Counted from the first letter of the stretch, positions 18,437 through 27,322 are shown. The stretch is DNA of 38,005 nt from an uncultured Burkholderiales bacterium (GCA_903880855.1 CAIRQX010000036.1:1-38005), one strand, 5' to 3'. Notes: generated from the sequence alone by a model not told the origin. Program-made: numbers and translations.

Positions 18437-19678
18437 ATGAATGCATTGCAAGAGATTTTTTTAGATTTACAAAACTCGTCCATGCCGATGGAGTTAATGG
18501 TCTTGGCCGCGTCATTGGCTTTGGCCTGGATGTGTGCTTGGGCGCTAGGGAGAGGCGGCACGCGAGATTCCATCTTGTTTGGCCGTCGGGTGGTGGATGG
18601 ACTGCTGTTTCCATTGCTGGCCTTGGTTTTCACATTGGCTTGCAAAACTATTTTGGTGAAGTTCCAAAGCGTGGCCTTGCTCAAACTGGCGGTGCCGGTG
18701 CTCTTGGCCTTGGCGGTGATTCGACTCATTGCCCGTGTTTTGACCTCGGTGTTTCCGCAGTCGCATGGTGCGCGTTTGATTGAGCGTGCAGTTTCTTGGC
18801 TGGCATGGGCTTTTGCGGTGATGTGGATCACGGGCTTGTTGCAACCGGTGAGAGAAGAGCTAGACGCTATCGAGTTTTCTGTCGGTAAGTCGCATGTGTC
18901 TTTGCTGCACGTGCTGGAGGTCATTCTCAGCTCCAGTTTTGTTCTGGTCTTGACCTTGTGGCTGTCTGCTTTTTTAGAGTCTAAGGTGCTAAGCAGGGCG
19001 TTGACTGATTTGTCTATGCGTAAAGTCGCGTCAAACGCAATGCGCGCCTTCTTATTGCTAATCGGCATGCTGGTGGCCTTATCGGCCTCGGGTTTCGACC
19101 TCACCGCTTTGTCTGTGCTTGGTGGTGCTTTGGGGGTGGGGCTTGGCTTTGGCTTGCAAAAGTTAGCGGCCAACTATGTCAGCGGTTTTGTGATTTTGTT
19201 AGAGCGCTCGTTGCGTATTGGCGACTATGTGCGGGTGGATGGTTTTGAGGGTTGGGTGACGGACATCAAAACCCGCTATACCTTGGTGCGGGCTATTAAC
19301 GGTGTCGAATCTGTCGTCCCTAACGAGCTATTGATGACGCAACGGGTCGAAAACCTGTCGCTCGAATCTAGTCACCTGTTGCAAAACTGTATGTTCTGGG
19401 TCGGTCTTAACAGCAATGTGGACGCGGTTCAAAAACTATTGGTCGATGCGGCCGTATCAGCCGACCTTGTAATGGCTGATCCAGCGCCTATGGCTCTATT
19501 GGCCGAAGTTGCGCCCCAGGGTTTGCGGTTTCAGCTGAATTTTTGGATGGGTGACCCTGCCCACGGACAAGGTTTGGTCAAGTCCAATGTGAATATGGCG
19601 GCGCTGGAAGCTTTGCGGAAAGCTGGGGTGCTCTTGGCGCCTGCGCCCTATGAGTTACAACTTATCAAAACGACCTAA
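18437..19678 (+). CDS. MscS family mechanosensitive ion channel
   Basis: This 413-residue membrane protein has about six hydrophobic segments before the MscS pore and beta domains. The pore-lining helix and following domain are recognisable: ALSVLGGALGVGLGFGLQKL (about 226-245), then NYVSGFVILLERSLRIGDYV, and the beta-domain stretch WVTDIKTRYTLVRAINGVES followed by VPNELLM. The extra N-terminal helices make it larger than E. coli MscS (286 aa), and closer to the YbdG/YnaI-like sizes. It probably guards against hypo-osmotic shock. The start lies four bases after the upstream deacetylase-like gene, so the two are likely co-transcribed. Confidence 0.92.
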   Translation: MNALQEIFLDLQNSSMPMELMVLAASLALAWMCAWALGRGGTRDSILFGRRVVDGLLFPLLALVFTLACKTILVKFQSVALLKLAVPVLLALAVIRLIARVLTSVFPQSHGARLIERAVSWLAWAFAVMWITGLLQPVREELDAIEFSVGKSHVSLLHVLEVILSSSFVLVLTLWLSAFLESKVLSRALTDLSMRKVASNAMRAFLLLIGMLVALSASGFDLTALSVLGGALGVGLGFGLQKLAANYVSGFVILLERSLRIGDYVRVDGFEGWVTDIKTRYTLVRAINGVESVVPNELLMTQRVENLSLESSHLLQNCMFWVGLNSNVDAVQKLLVDAAVSADLVMADPAPMALLAEVAPQGLRFQLNFWMGDPAHGQGLVKSNVNMAALEALRKAGVLLAPAPYELQLIKTT

Positions 19679-19771
19679 ATAAGCAAGATATGAGCGGAAA
19701 AAGGTCTGCCGAATACCGCTTTTAGCGCCCAGAAAAAAGCACGGTCGTGCTAAAGTTTGGGGTTTAGATAT

Positions 19772-19777
19772 TAGAAT
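19772..19777 (+). promoter_or_regulatory. Possible -10 element of the etf operon
   Basis: TAGAAT matches the sigma-70 -10 consensus at five of six positions and lies just upstream of the palindrome at 19779. No good -35 hexamer is visible 16-18 bases upstream, so this is a tentative assignment. Confidence 0.4.
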
Positions 19778-19778
19778 G

Positions 19779-19798
19779 TGACGTTTACGTAAACGTCA
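19779..19798. promoter_or_regulatory. Perfect 20-bp palindrome, probable repressor operator ahead of etfBA
   Basis: TGACGTTTACGTAAACGTCA is its own reverse complement over all 20 bases. It starts two bases after a -10-like hexamer, so it would cover the transcription start if that hexamer is used, the classic place for repression. From memory, its ACG/CGT-rich form resembles operators of regulators of fatty-acid or branched-chain amino-acid breakdown in proteobacteria (LiuR and related regulators). That link has not been checked. The downstream genes (ETF and an acyl-CoA dehydrogenase) fit such control. Confidence 0.7.
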
Positions 19799-19830
19799 AT
19801 CAGTTTTCATTATTTTTTGGAGTTCTAGCC

Positions 19831-20580
19831 ATGAAAGTTTTGGTCGCAGTCAAGCGCGTTGTCGACTACAACGTGAAGGTTCGCGTGAAGTCGGACAACA
19901 CCGGAGTCGACATTGCCAACGTCAAGATGAGCATGAATCCGTTTGACGAGATTGCGGTGGAAGAAGCCGTTCGTCTAAAAGAAAAAGGCGTGGTCACTGA
20001 AGTGATCGCCGTCTCCTGCGGCGTGACCCAATGCCAAGAAACACTGCGCACTGCCATGGCCATTGGCGCAGACCGCGGCATCTTGGTCGAGACAACCGAA
20101 GAACTCCAACCATTGGCCGTAGCCAAGTTGCTCAAAGCCTTGGTGGACAAAGAACAACCCGGCTTGGTAATTTTGGGCAAACAAGCGATTGACGACGACT
20201 GCAACCAAACCGGCCAAATGTTGGCTGCTCTGGCAGATATGCCCCAAGCTACTTTTGCATCGAAAGTGGAAGTGGCAGACGGCAAAGCCAGCGTCACCCG
20301 CGAAGTCGACGGTGGTTTAGAGACGCTCTCTATTAGTTTGCCCGCGGTTATCACTACAGACCTGCGCCTGAACGAACCCCGCTACGTCACCTTGCCCAAC
20401 ATCATGAAGGCCAAGAAAAAGCAACTCGATATCTTCAAGCCAGAAGACCTCGGCGTGAATGTCACCCCCCGAATCAAGACCTTGAAAGTCAGCGAGCCGC
20501 CTAAGCGCAGCGCTGGTATCAAAGTTGCCGATGTGGCAACTTTGGTCGACAAACTCAAGAACGTGGCCAAGGTCATCTAA
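19831..20580 (+). CDS. etfB: Electron transfer flavoprotein subunit beta (EtfB)
   Basis: EtfB is the AMP-binding subunit of the soluble ETF that collects electrons from acyl-CoA dehydrogenases and hands them to ETF-quinone oxidoreductase. The N-terminus [20 protein letters not shown] and the stretch [19 protein letters not shown] are typical of the group I ETF beta family, and [18 protein letters not shown] matches the ETF beta signature. The length of 249 residues is normal. etfA follows after 26 bases with an AGGAG site. The ETF-quinone oxidoreductase gene is not in the window. Confidence 0.97.
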   Translation: MKVLVAVKRVVDYNVKVRVKSDNTGVDIANVKMSMNPFDEIAVEEAVRLKEKGVVTEVIAVSCGVTQCQETLRTAMAIGADRGILVETTEELQPLAVAKLLKALVDKEQPGLVILGKQAIDDDCNQTGQMLAALADMPQATFASKVEVADGKASVTREVDGGLETLSISLPAVITTDLRLNEPRYVTLPNIMKAKKKQLDIFKPEDLGVNVTPRIKTLKVSEPPKRSAGIKVADVATLVDKLKNVAKVI

Positions 20581-20606
20581 ATAGAACAGATCAGGAGCAA
20601 AAGAAC

Positions 20607-21539
20607 ATGACATCCCTCGTTATTGCCGAACACGACAACGCGTCGATCAAGCCTTCTACCCTCAACACCGTCACAGCCGCAGTGGCCATGGGTGGCGATG
20701 TCCATGTGCTGGTCGCTGGACACAACGCTGGTGGCGCCGCTGCCGCTGCCGCCCAAATTGCTGGCGTGAGCAAAGTGATCCATGCTGACGGAGCTGACCT
20801 CTCACATGGCTTGGCTGAAAACTTAGCCGCGCAAATCTTGGGGCTGGCCAGCAGTTATTCCCACATCGTATTCCCAGCTACCGCTGGCGGCAAAAACATT
20901 GCCCCCCGTGTTGCAGCCAAATTAGATGTGGGCCAGATCAGCGATATCACCAAGGTTGAAAGCCCTGACACGTTTGAGCGTCCGATCTACGCGGGCAATG
21001 CCATTGCCACAGTGCAATCGACCGATGCCATCAAGGTCATCACAGTTCGTACGACAGGCTTTGATGCTGCTGCTGCAACTGGTGGTTCAGCTGCGGTAGA
21101 GACAGTGGCAGCCACTGCCGACTCAGGTAAAAGCAAATTCATGGGAAGCGAAATCGCCAAAAGCGATCGTCCTGAATTGACGGCTGCCAAGATCATCGTC
21201 TCTGGCGGACGTGCCTTGGGTAGCGCAGAGAAATTTGCTGAAGTCATCACGCCCTTGGCAGACAAGTTAGGTGCTGCATTAGGCGCAAGCCGCGCGGCAG
21301 TCGATGCGGGCTATGCGCCCAACGATTGGCAAGTCGGACAAACCGGCAAGATCGTTGCACCCCAGTTGTATGTGGCGTGTGGCATCAGCGGGGCCATCCA
21401 ACATTTGGCGGGTATGAAAGACAGCAAGGTGATCGTCGCGATCAATAAAGACCCAGAAGCGCCCATTTTCTCGGTGGCTGACTTTGGTCTAGAGGCTGAC
21501 TTGTTTGTGGCTGTCCCTGAACTTGTTGCCGCTTTATAG
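20607..21539 (+). CDS. etfA: Electron transfer flavoprotein subunit alpha (EtfA)
   Basis: EtfA binds the redox-active FAD of ETF. The C-terminal FAD domain shows [35 protein letters not shown], the ETF alpha signature around [17 protein letters not shown], and [20 protein letters not shown]. The N-terminal half is a smaller Rossmann-like domain with an Ala/Gly-rich patch ([18 protein letters not shown]). The length of 310 residues fits. It lies between etfB and the acyl-CoA dehydrogenase, nine bases from the latter, so the three genes form one operon. Confidence 0.97.
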   Translation: MTSLVIAEHDNASIKPSTLNTVTAAVAMGGDVHVLVAGHNAGGAAAAAAQIAGVSKVIHADGADLSHGLAENLAAQILGLASSYSHIVFPATAGGKNIAPRVAAKLDVGQISDITKVESPDTFERPIYAGNAIATVQSTDAIKVITVRTTGFDAAAATGGSAAVETVAATADSGKSKFMGSEIAKSDRPELTAAKIIVSGGRALGSAEKFAEVITPLADKLGAALGASRAAVDAGYAPNDWQVGQTGKIVAPQLYVACGISGAIQHLAGMKDSKVIVAINKDPEAPIFSVADFGLEADLFVAVPELVAAL

Positions 21540-21548
21540 GAGCACGCC

Positions 21549-23339
21549 ATGTCGTACATCGCCCCCGTCAAAGATATGTTGTTCAACATGGCCCACCTCG
21601 GTGGTCTAGAGCAAATCGCCCAAATGCCTGCGTTTGAAGACGCGGGTCTAGAAACCGCCCAAGCGGTTCTCGAAGAATGCGCAAAACTCAATGAATCGGT
21701 CTTGGTTCCTTTGAACTGGGAAGGCGACAAAAACCCGTCTTATTTCAAAGATGGCCATGTGCACACCACGCCTGGGTTCAAAGAGGCTTACACCCAATAC
21801 ATTGAAGGCGGATGGCAAGGACTGCAACACCCGCCCGCTTTCGGTGGTCAAGGTTTACCCAAAACCATTGGCGCGGCATGCGGTGAAATTTTGAATTCCG
21901 CCAATATGAGTTTTGCCTTGTGCCCCTTGCTCACCGACGGTGCGATTGAGGCGCTACTCACTGCGGGCTCCGACGAACTAAAGGCCATCTATCTAGAGAA
22001 GCTCATCTCGGGTGAGTGGACCGGCACGATGAACTTGACCGAGCCCCAAGCGGGTTCTGATTTGGCAGCAGTTCGCACGCGCGCCGAGCCACAACCCGAT
22101 GGCACATACAAAGTGTTTGGCACCAAGATTTACATCACCTATGGTGAACACGATATGGCGAAAAACATCGTCCACCTCGTGCTAGCCCGTGTGCAGGGCG
22201 CACCCGAGGGCGTCAAAGGCATTAGCTTGTTTGTAGTGCCTAAGGTTTTGGTGAATAAAGATGGCTCGCTTGGCGCGCGCAACGATGTGCACTGCGTCAG
22301 CATCGAACACAAGATGGGTATCAAAGCCAGTCCCACAGCAGTTTTGCAATACGGCGACCACGGTGGTGCCATCGGCTACTTGGTAGGGGAAGAGAACCGC
22401 GGTTTGGAGTACATGTTCATCATGATGAACGCCGCCCGTTACGCCGTGGGTGTGCAAGGCATTGCCGTGGCAGAGCGCTCTTACCAAAAGGCAGCCCAAT
22501 TTGCGCGTGACCGCGTGCAAAGCCGCCCCGTCGATGGCAGCATGAAAACCAGCGCGCCCATCATCCACCACCCCGACGTGCGCCGCATGCTCATGACCAT
22601 GCGTGCTTACACCGAAGGTTGTCGATCTATGGCTACGGTAGCCGCTGCAGCGTATGACGCATCGCACCACCACCCAGACGCGGCAACACGCAAAGAAAAT
22701 TTGGTCTTCTACGAATTCTTGGTGCCCTTGGTCAAAGGCTTCAGTACAGAGATGAGCCTAGAAGTCACCAGTCTTGGCGTGCAAGTGCATGGCGGCATGG
22801 GCTTTATCGAAGAAACCGGTGCTGCCCAGTACTACCGCGACGCGAAAATTTTGACGATTTACGAAGGCACCACGGCTATCCAAGCCAACGATTTGGTCGG
22901 TCGCAAAACTTCACGTGACGGCGGCCAAACGGCCAAAGCCATCGCAGGCCAAATTGAGCAAACCGAAAAACAACTCAAAGCCCACAGCGATGTACGTTGC
23001 CATGCGGTGGCCAAGCGACTCTCTGCAGCGCGTGAAGCGTTTTTAGATGTGGTGGAGTTCTTTGTGACCGAGAGTAAAAACAATCCCAATGCGGTTTACG
23101 CCGGTAGCGTGCCTTACCTCATGCTCGCGGGTAACCTGATGTCCGGTTGGCAAATGGCGCGCGCTATGTTGGTGGCGCTCGAACATATTGCCAAAAACGA
23201 TGATGTTGCATTCATGCAAGCCAAGGTCACCACTGCGCGTTTTTATGCGGACCATATTTTGTCCAAAGCACCTGGTGCGCGCGACAGCATCGTTGCTGGC
23301 GCGGACAGCGTCACTGAAATGGCGTTAGAAGCTTTCTAA
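21549..23339 (+). CDS. Acyl-CoA dehydrogenase, large DmdC/FadE-like type
   Basis: This 596-residue FAD enzyme oxidises an acyl-CoA to the enoyl-CoA and passes electrons to ETF. The signature [20 protein letters not shown] (about 158-177) precedes the beta domain. The second acyl-CoA dehydrogenase motif region is [20 protein letters not shown], and the catalytic glutamate is in [20 protein letters not shown]. The N-terminal extension (about 40 residues) and a long C-terminal extension place it in the roughly 600-residue group. That group includes 3-methylmercaptopropionyl-CoA dehydrogenase DmdC and many medium/long-chain enzymes. The substrate cannot be settled. It follows etfA by nine bases. 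Confidence 0.93.
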   Translation: MSYIAPVKDMLFNMAHLGGLEQIAQMPAFEDAGLETAQAVLEECAKLNESVLVPLNWEGDKNPSYFKDGHVHTTPGFKEAYTQYIEGGWQGLQHPPAFGGQGLPKTIGAACGEILNSANMSFALCPLLTDGAIEALLTAGSDELKAIYLEKLISGEWTGTMNLTEPQAGSDLAAVRTRAEPQPDGTYKVFGTKIYITYGEHDMAKNIVHLVLARVQGAPEGVKGISLFVVPKVLVNKDGSLGARNDVHCVSIEHKMGIKASPTAVLQYGDHGGAIGYLVGEENRGLEYMFIMMNAARYAVGVQGIAVAERSYQKAAQFARDRVQSRPVDGSMKTSAPIIHHPDVRRMLMTMRAYTEGCRSMATVAAAAYDASHHHPDAATRKENLVFYEFLVPLVKGFSTEMSLEVTSLGVQVHGGMGFIEETGAAQYYRDAKILTIYEGTTAIQANDLVGRKTSRDGGQTAKAIAGQIEQTEKQLKAHSDVRCHAVAKRLSAAREAFLDVVEFFVTESKNNPNAVYAGSVPYLMLAGNLMSGWQMARAMLVALEHIAKNDDVAFMQAKVTTARFYADHILSKAPGARDSIVAGADSVTEMALEAF

Positions 23340-23424
23340 GCTTTCAAAGCCCATCAGACGCAAACGCTGGCGTTATTCGTAAGAAATATCCTTCTCAATA
23401 AACGACTCCTCACAAAGGATTTAC

Positions 23425-24387
23425 ATGTCTAAATTGCCAGCAGTCTTTCAGCAACTGAAGTTTCCCGTGATTGCTTCGCCTTTGTTCATCATCAGCAACC
23501 CGAAGTTGGTGATTGCCCAATGCAAGGCCGGTGTGGTGGGTTCTATGCCTGCGCTCAATGCGCGGCCTGCAGAGCAATTGGAAGAGTGGTTGATTGAAAT
23601 CACCGAAACACTCGCCGCCTACAACCGCGCGAACCCAGACAAACCTGCCGCACCTTTCGCCATCAACCAAATCGTGCACAAGAGCAATGACCGTCTTGAG
23701 CACGACATGGCCATGTGTGTGAAATACAAGGTGCCGATCATCATCACCTCGCTGGGTGCGCGGGAAGATGTGAATGCTGCCGCCCACAGCTATGGTGGCA
23801 TCGTCTTGCACGACATCATCAACAACAAGTTCGCTAAAAAAGCGATTGAAAAAGGCGCTGACGGTTTAGTCGCGGTGGCTGCTGGCGCTGGTGGGCATGC
23901 GGGCGTCAAAAGCCCGTTTGCCTTGATCCAAGAAATCCGCGAATGGTTTGATGGCCCGATTGCCTTGAGTGGCGCGATCGCCAATGGTGGCGCCATTCTT
24001 GCCGCCCAAGCCATGGGTGCTGACTTTGCCTACATAGGTTCAGCGTTTATTGCTACCGAAGAAGCCCGCGCCGCCGAAGAATACAAACAGGCCATTGTCA
24101 AAGCGTCATCGGACGATATCGTCTACAGCAACCTGTTCACTGGCGTGCACGGTAATTATTTGGCGCCGTCGATTCGCAATGCGGGGCTAGACCCTGAGAA
24201 CTTGCCTGAGAGCGATGCATCCAAAATGAACTTTGGCGGTGACGCCAAGAAAGCTTGGAAAGACATCTGGGGTTGCGGCCAGGGCATTGGGGCCGTCAAG
24301 GCTGTTTTGCCGACTGCCGATTTAGTCGCTCGCCTCCAGCGTGAATACGAAGAGGCGAGGGCACGTCTGAACTTAGCGCATCACTAA
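23425..24387 (+). CDS. Nitronate monooxygenase family FMN protein (2-nitropropane dioxygenase-like)
   Basis: This 320-residue TIM-barrel flavoprotein has the N-terminal stretch FPVIASPLFIISNPKLVIAQ, the phosphate/FMN-binding stretch ADGLVAVAAGAGGHAG, and GPIALSGAIANGGAILAAQA followed by MGADFAYIGSAFIATEEA. These are typical of class I/II nitronate monooxygenases and of the enoyl-reductase-like branch (FabK-like). It may detoxify alkyl nitronates such as propionate-3-nitronate. Some relatives have other FMN reactions, so the substrate is open. An AAAGGA site lies about eight bases ahead of ATG. It is 85 bases downstream of the acyl-CoA dehydrogenase in the same direction and overlaps convergent uspA by 15 bases. 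Confidence 0.88.
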   Translation: MSKLPAVFQQLKFPVIASPLFIISNPKLVIAQCKAGVVGSMPALNARPAEQLEEWLIEITETLAAYNRANPDKPAAPFAINQIVHKSNDRLEHDMAMCVKYKVPIIITSLGAREDVNAAAHSYGGIVLHDIINNKFAKKAIEKGADGLVAVAAGAGGHAGVKSPFALIQEIREWFDGPIALSGAIANGGAILAAQAMGADFAYIGSAFIATEEARAAEEYKQAIVKASSDDIVYSNLFTGVHGNYLAPSIRNAGLDPENLPESDASKMNFGGDAKKAWKDIWGCGQGIGAVKAVLPTADLVARLQREYEEARARLNLAHH

Positions 24388-24816
24388 GACAGGAATCGTG
24401 GTGTGCGTCAGCACTTGCTGGGTTTCGCTGCCTAGCAACAAGCGCTTGATGCCTTTGCGACCGTGAGAGGCCATGACGATCAAGTCAACTTTGTTCTTCT
24501 TAGCGGTGGCGACCAAAGCATCGGACACGCTGTCTGATTTGACAACAACGGTTTTGACAGAGACTAGATGAGCTTTGGCGTCTTTGGCAACTTTGTCTAA
24601 TTGTTTGTGCGCATTGTCCGCCCAAGATTTTTCGATTTTGTCGATTTCGCCCATGTTCACTGGAATTGAACCTTCGAAATAAGTTTGGGTGAACCGGGGT
24701 ATCACTTTGATGGCAATCAGGCTAGCCCCATGGACTTCAGCAAGTGCAATGGCGCTGTTGATCGCTTTCTTCGAGAGGGTTGAGCCATCGGTGGCTACCA
24801 AAATCTTTTTGTACAT
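24373..24816 (-). CDS. Universal stress protein, UspA family
   Basis: This 147-residue single-domain USP has the N-terminus MYKKILVATDGSTLSKKAIN with the ATP-binding Asp. Near the C-terminus the nucleotide-binding loop VMASHGRKGIKRLLLGSETQ (G-2x-G-9x-G-S/T type) shows it is of the ATP-binding class. An AAGGAG ribosome site lies at 24825-24830 on the minus strand. The gene is divergent from ccoI with a perfect FNR box in between, which suggests induction at low oxygen, as known for several USPs near cytochrome cbb3 genes. Its 3' end overlaps the nitronate monooxygenase gene. Confidence 0.92.
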   Translation of the reverse strand: MYKKILVATDGSTLSKKAINSAIALAEVHGASLIAIKVIPRFTQTYFEGSIPVNMGEIDKIEKSWADNAHKQLDKVAKDAKAHLVSVKTVVVKSDSVSDALVATAKKNKVDLIVMASHGRKGIKRLLLGSETQQVLTHTTIPVLVMR

Positions 24817-24844
24817 AGTTAGGCTCCTTAGTTGATATGTCTTC

Positions 24845-24850
24845 AGCTTA
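24845..24850 (-). promoter_or_regulatory. Possible -10 element for uspA (FNR-dependent)
   Basis: On the minus strand this reads TAAGCT. Its upstream edge is 28.5 bp from the centre of the FNR box at 24872-24885, within a base of the spacing expected for a class II FNR promoter. The uspA leader would be about 20 bases with a strong AAGGAG site. The hexamer itself is a poor consensus match. Confidence 0.4.
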
Positions 24851-24871
24851 GTGGTTTATTCACAAAACTTA

Positions 24872-24885
24872 TTGATGCATATCAA
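24872..24885. promoter_or_regulatory. FNR box between uspA and ccoI
   Basis: TTGATGCATATCAA matches the FNR/Anr consensus TTGATNNNNATCAA at all ten fixed positions. It lies in the 104-base divergent region between the uspA and ccoI starts. An fnr gene is present at 32454-33179. It could activate uspA, ccoI or both. Confidence 0.9.
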
Positions 24886-24906
24886 TGACTTAAAAGATGG
24901 GCACGC

Positions 24907-24912
24907 TAAGCT
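24907..24912 (+). promoter_or_regulatory. Possible -10 element for ccoI (FNR-dependent)
   Basis: TAAGCT on the plus strand, 28.5 bp from the FNR box centre, mirrors exactly the TAAGCT on the minus strand towards uspA. If used, transcription would begin near 24919, almost at the ATG at 24921, so ccoI would have a very short leader. The match to TATAAT is weak. Confidence 0.35.
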
Positions 24913-24920
24913 CTTCGCCT

Positions 24921-27182
24921 ATGACTAATCAAGCTACCCTAACCCTGCTAGACGACCGCCAGGAATGGGCGCGTTTCGGACAGGCTGTCTCAGGAGACGA
25001 AAAAAACAAGGCCGATGACGACTGGGTCTCCCATGTGGTGATCCAAGGCATGCACTGCGCTGCCTGCGCCTATACGGTCGAAAAAGCCCTGATGTCTGTT
25101 GAAGGCGTGAAATCGGCAGAAGTCAGTGCCACCACCCACCGCGCCAAAGTGGTGTGGTCTGCCAGCAAGGTATTGCCCTCTAAGTGGATCGGTGCTTTGG
25201 TCGACGCAGGTTATGGCGCTGTGCCTGCACTAGACACATCCCTACGGCAGATCCGCAAAAAAGAAATGCGCATGGCGCTGTGGCGTTGGCTGGTCGCGGG
25301 CTTTTGCATGATGCAGTTGATGATGTATGCCTATCCCAGTTACATCGCTGGAGACGGTGACATCACCCCCGAGATGGTGAACTTACTGCGTTGGGCCGCG
25401 TGGGTGATTACGCTGCCCGTATTGCTTTTCTCTTGCGGGCCATTCTTTGCCAATGCATGGCGTGATATTCGCCGTCGCGAAATCAGTATGGACTTGCCTG
25501 TTGCTATTGGTATGGGCATCACTTTCTTGGTGAGTTCGGCGGCCACTTTTGAACCCACAGGTGTTTGGGGCTCGGAGGTGTATTTCGACTCGCTGAGCAT
25601 GTTTGTATTTTTCTTGCTCACGGGGCGTTGGTTGGAATTGCGCATGCGCGACAAAACCGCTGGCGCCTTAGAAGCGGTGATGAACCGTTTGCCAGACAGC
25701 GTAGAGCGCCAAAAGGCAGACGGTCAGTTTGAACGCGTCACCGTGGCACGTTTGCAAGTGGGTGACTTGATTCGCGTGAATGTGGGGGAAGGTTTTGCGG
25801 CGGATGGTGTGATCGTGCAAGGCGATACCTTGACTGACGAAGCGCTTTTAACTGGTGAATCACACCCGCAAGCCCGCGCCAAGGGTGACTTAGTGGTTGC
25901 CGGTAGCTTTAATTTGAGTACGCCTGTGGTGGTGCGTGTTGCCAAAGTGGGGGAAGACACCCAGTTCTCGCAAATTGTCGATTTGATGCAAAGCGCGTCT
26001 ATCCAAAAACCCCGTTTGGCCCAACTCGCTGACCGAATGGCCAAACCGTTTTTGTTAGGTGTGTTGTTGTTAGCTTTGGGTTCTGCGGCATGGTGGTGGC
26101 AAACCAACCCAAGCCAGGCCTTGATGGTGGCTGTCTCGGTGTTGATCGTTACGTGTCCTTGTGCTTTATCCCTTGCCACGCCTGCAGCCATGTTGGCAGC
26201 GTCTGGCACGCTAGCGCGACAAGGCGTATTGGTGCGTCACTTGCAAGCCTTAGAGGCATTGGCCGAAGTAGATACCTTGATTTTTGACAAGACGGGCACG
26301 CTGACCCGTGATGCCCAGCGCATCACGCAGTCATGGACAGCACAAGATGAATCGGCAGAAAACGTACTGGCATGGGCTGCCATATTGGCCAAGCATTCTT
26401 TACATCCTTATTCGCGTGCGATTCAATTAGCTTTTGAGACCTCTGGGGTTCCATCGTCAGAAACAGCTGATCTTGTCTTGGAGTTCATGGGACAAGGCAT
26501 TGAAGGGCAAGTGGGCGGTAAAAAATTACGCTTGGGCTCTTTGAAGTTTTGTAAAGTAGAAAACAAAGCAGTTCCTCAAGAAGCACTTAGCGCACAAGTG
26601 CACCTGTGTAGCGACACCGCATGGTTAGGTAGCTGGAAGTTTGCCGAGGACATTCGGCCAGATGCTGCTGAGACTGTGCGCTTGCTCCAACAGTCTGGTA
26701 TTGATGTGTGGCTGTTGTCGGGCGATCAGTCTGAGGCAGTGCAACTAGCCGCCAAGCAATTGAATATTGAACATGCCCAAGGTTTGTGCACACCCAAAGA
26801 CAAGCTTCAAAAATTACAAGCCCTACAAGCCCAAGGTGCACGCGTCGCGATGGTGGGGGATGGACTCAATGACGGGCCTGTTTTGTCGGCCGCGCATGTC
26901 TCCATGGCATTTGGGCGCGCTGTGCCCTTGGCGCAATCAAAAGCCGATTTGGTGGTGATGGGCGACAGCTTGATGACTGTGGTGCACAGCATCCAGATGG
27001 CGCATCGCACATTAACCATCGTTAAACAAAACTTGGCGTGGGCTGCGGTATACAACGCTGTGTGTGTTCCTTTGGCGGTGATGGGTTTGCTGCCAGCTTG
27101 GGTCGCTGGTTTGGGCATGGCCTTGAGCTCGTTAGGCGTTGTGCTCAATGCCTTGCGTCTCTCATTCCTGACAAGGAACTGA
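24921..27182 (+). CDS. ccoI: Cation-translocating P1B-type ATPase CcoI (copper transport for cbb3 oxidase)
   Basis: CcoI pumps copper out of the cytoplasm for assembly of the CuB centre of cbb3 oxidase. An N-terminal heavy-metal domain has GMHCAACAYTVEKAL. The P-type core has LLTGESHPQ (actuator), the membrane metal site CPCALSLATPAA, DKTGTLT (phosphorylated Asp), SLHPYSRAI (HP motif) and VGDGLNDGPVL. The start is uncertain. ATG 24921 (753 residues) is preferred because ATG 24897 (761 residues) lies between the FNR box and the expected transcription start, but neither has a good ribosome site. ccoS follows two bases after the stop. Confidence 0.94.
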   Translation: MTNQATLTLLDDRQEWARFGQAVSGDEKNKADDDWVSHVVIQGMHCAACAYTVEKALMSVEGVKSAEVSATTHRAKVVWSASKVLPSKWIGALVDAGYGAVPALDTSLRQIRKKEMRMALWRWLVAGFCMMQLMMYAYPSYIAGDGDITPEMVNLLRWAAWVITLPVLLFSCGPFFANAWRDIRRREISMDLPVAIGMGITFLVSSAATFEPTGVWGSEVYFDSLSMFVFFLLTGRWLELRMRDKTAGALEAVMNRLPDSVERQKADGQFERVTVARLQVGDLIRVNVGEGFAADGVIVQGDTLTDEALLTGESHPQARAKGDLVVAGSFNLSTPVVVRVAKVGEDTQFSQIVDLMQSASIQKPRLAQLADRMAKPFLLGVLLLALGSAAWWWQTNPSQALMVAVSVLIVTCPCALSLATPAAMLAASGTLARQGVLVRHLQALEALAEVDTLIFDKTGTLTRDAQRITQSWTAQDESAENVLAWAAILAKHSLHPYSRAIQLAFETSGVPSSETADLVLEFMGQGIEGQVGGKKLRLGSLKFCKVENKAVPQEALSAQVHLCSDTAWLGSWKFAEDIRPDAAETVRLLQQSGIDVWLLSGDQSEAVQLAAKQLNIEHAQGLCTPKDKLQKLQALQAQGARVAMVGDGLNDGPVLSAAHVSMAFGRAVPLAQSKADLVVMGDSLMTVVHSIQMAHRTLTIVKQNLAWAAVYNAVCVPLAVMGLLPAWVAGLGMALSSLGVVLNALRLSFLTRN

Positions 27183-27184
27183 CG

Positions 27185-27322
27185 ATGGACAGTTTGTATC
27201 TGTTAATCCCTTTGTCGGTTTTATTGGTGTTGGCCATCTTGGTAGGCCTCTGGTGGGCAGTGGACAGGGGCCAATTTGAAGATTTAGAGCAGGAAGCTGA
27301 GCGCATATTGCGCGACGATTGA
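27185..27322 (+). CDS. ccoS: Cytochrome oxidase maturation protein CcoS
   Basis: This 45-residue protein has one membrane helix (LYLLIPLSVLLVLAILVGLWWAV, about residues 4-26) and a short acidic tail with FEDLEQEAERILRDD. The pattern of WAV-x-x-GQF-x-DLE after the helix is typical of CcoS/FixS, which is required to insert heme b and CuB into CcoN. The frame is open upstream, but ATG 27185, two bases after the ccoI stop and with an AAGGA site at 27173-27177, gives the family's exact form. Its stop codon lies inside the FNR box of the ccoN promoter. Confidence 0.95.
   Translation: MDSLYLLIPLSVLLVLAILVGLWWAVDRGQFEDLEQEAERILRDD

Larger units (their letters stand above)
19679..19830. other. Intergenic region between the MscS-type gene and etfB
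   Basis: This 152-base gap is the longest gene-free stretch in the window. Its first part holds a weak AGCGG/CCGCT hairpin (about 19693-19720) followed by TTTT, a poor terminator candidate. Its second part holds a TAGAAT hexamer, a 20-bp palindrome and a TTGGAG ribosome site about eight bases ahead of etfB ATG. Confidence 0.7.

Noticed and set aside
18418-19173. Long open frame (251 codons) on the minus strand opposite the MscS-type gene
   Set aside because: Its translation is low-complexity (Lys, Ser, Ala, Thr) with no domain, and it mirrors a well-recognised membrane protein gene.
19693-19723. AGCGG/CCGCT hairpin with TTTT after the MscS-type gene
   Set aside because: The stem is only five base pairs with a loop of about 18 bases, too weak to call a terminator.
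19866-20354. Open frame on the minus strand inside etfB
   Set aside because: Lies opposite a strongly conserved gene and shows no recognisable protein features.
23361-23380. Small hairpin-like AACGCTGGCGTT after the acyl-CoA dehydrogenase gene
   Set aside because: Four usable base pairs and no T-run; probably chance.
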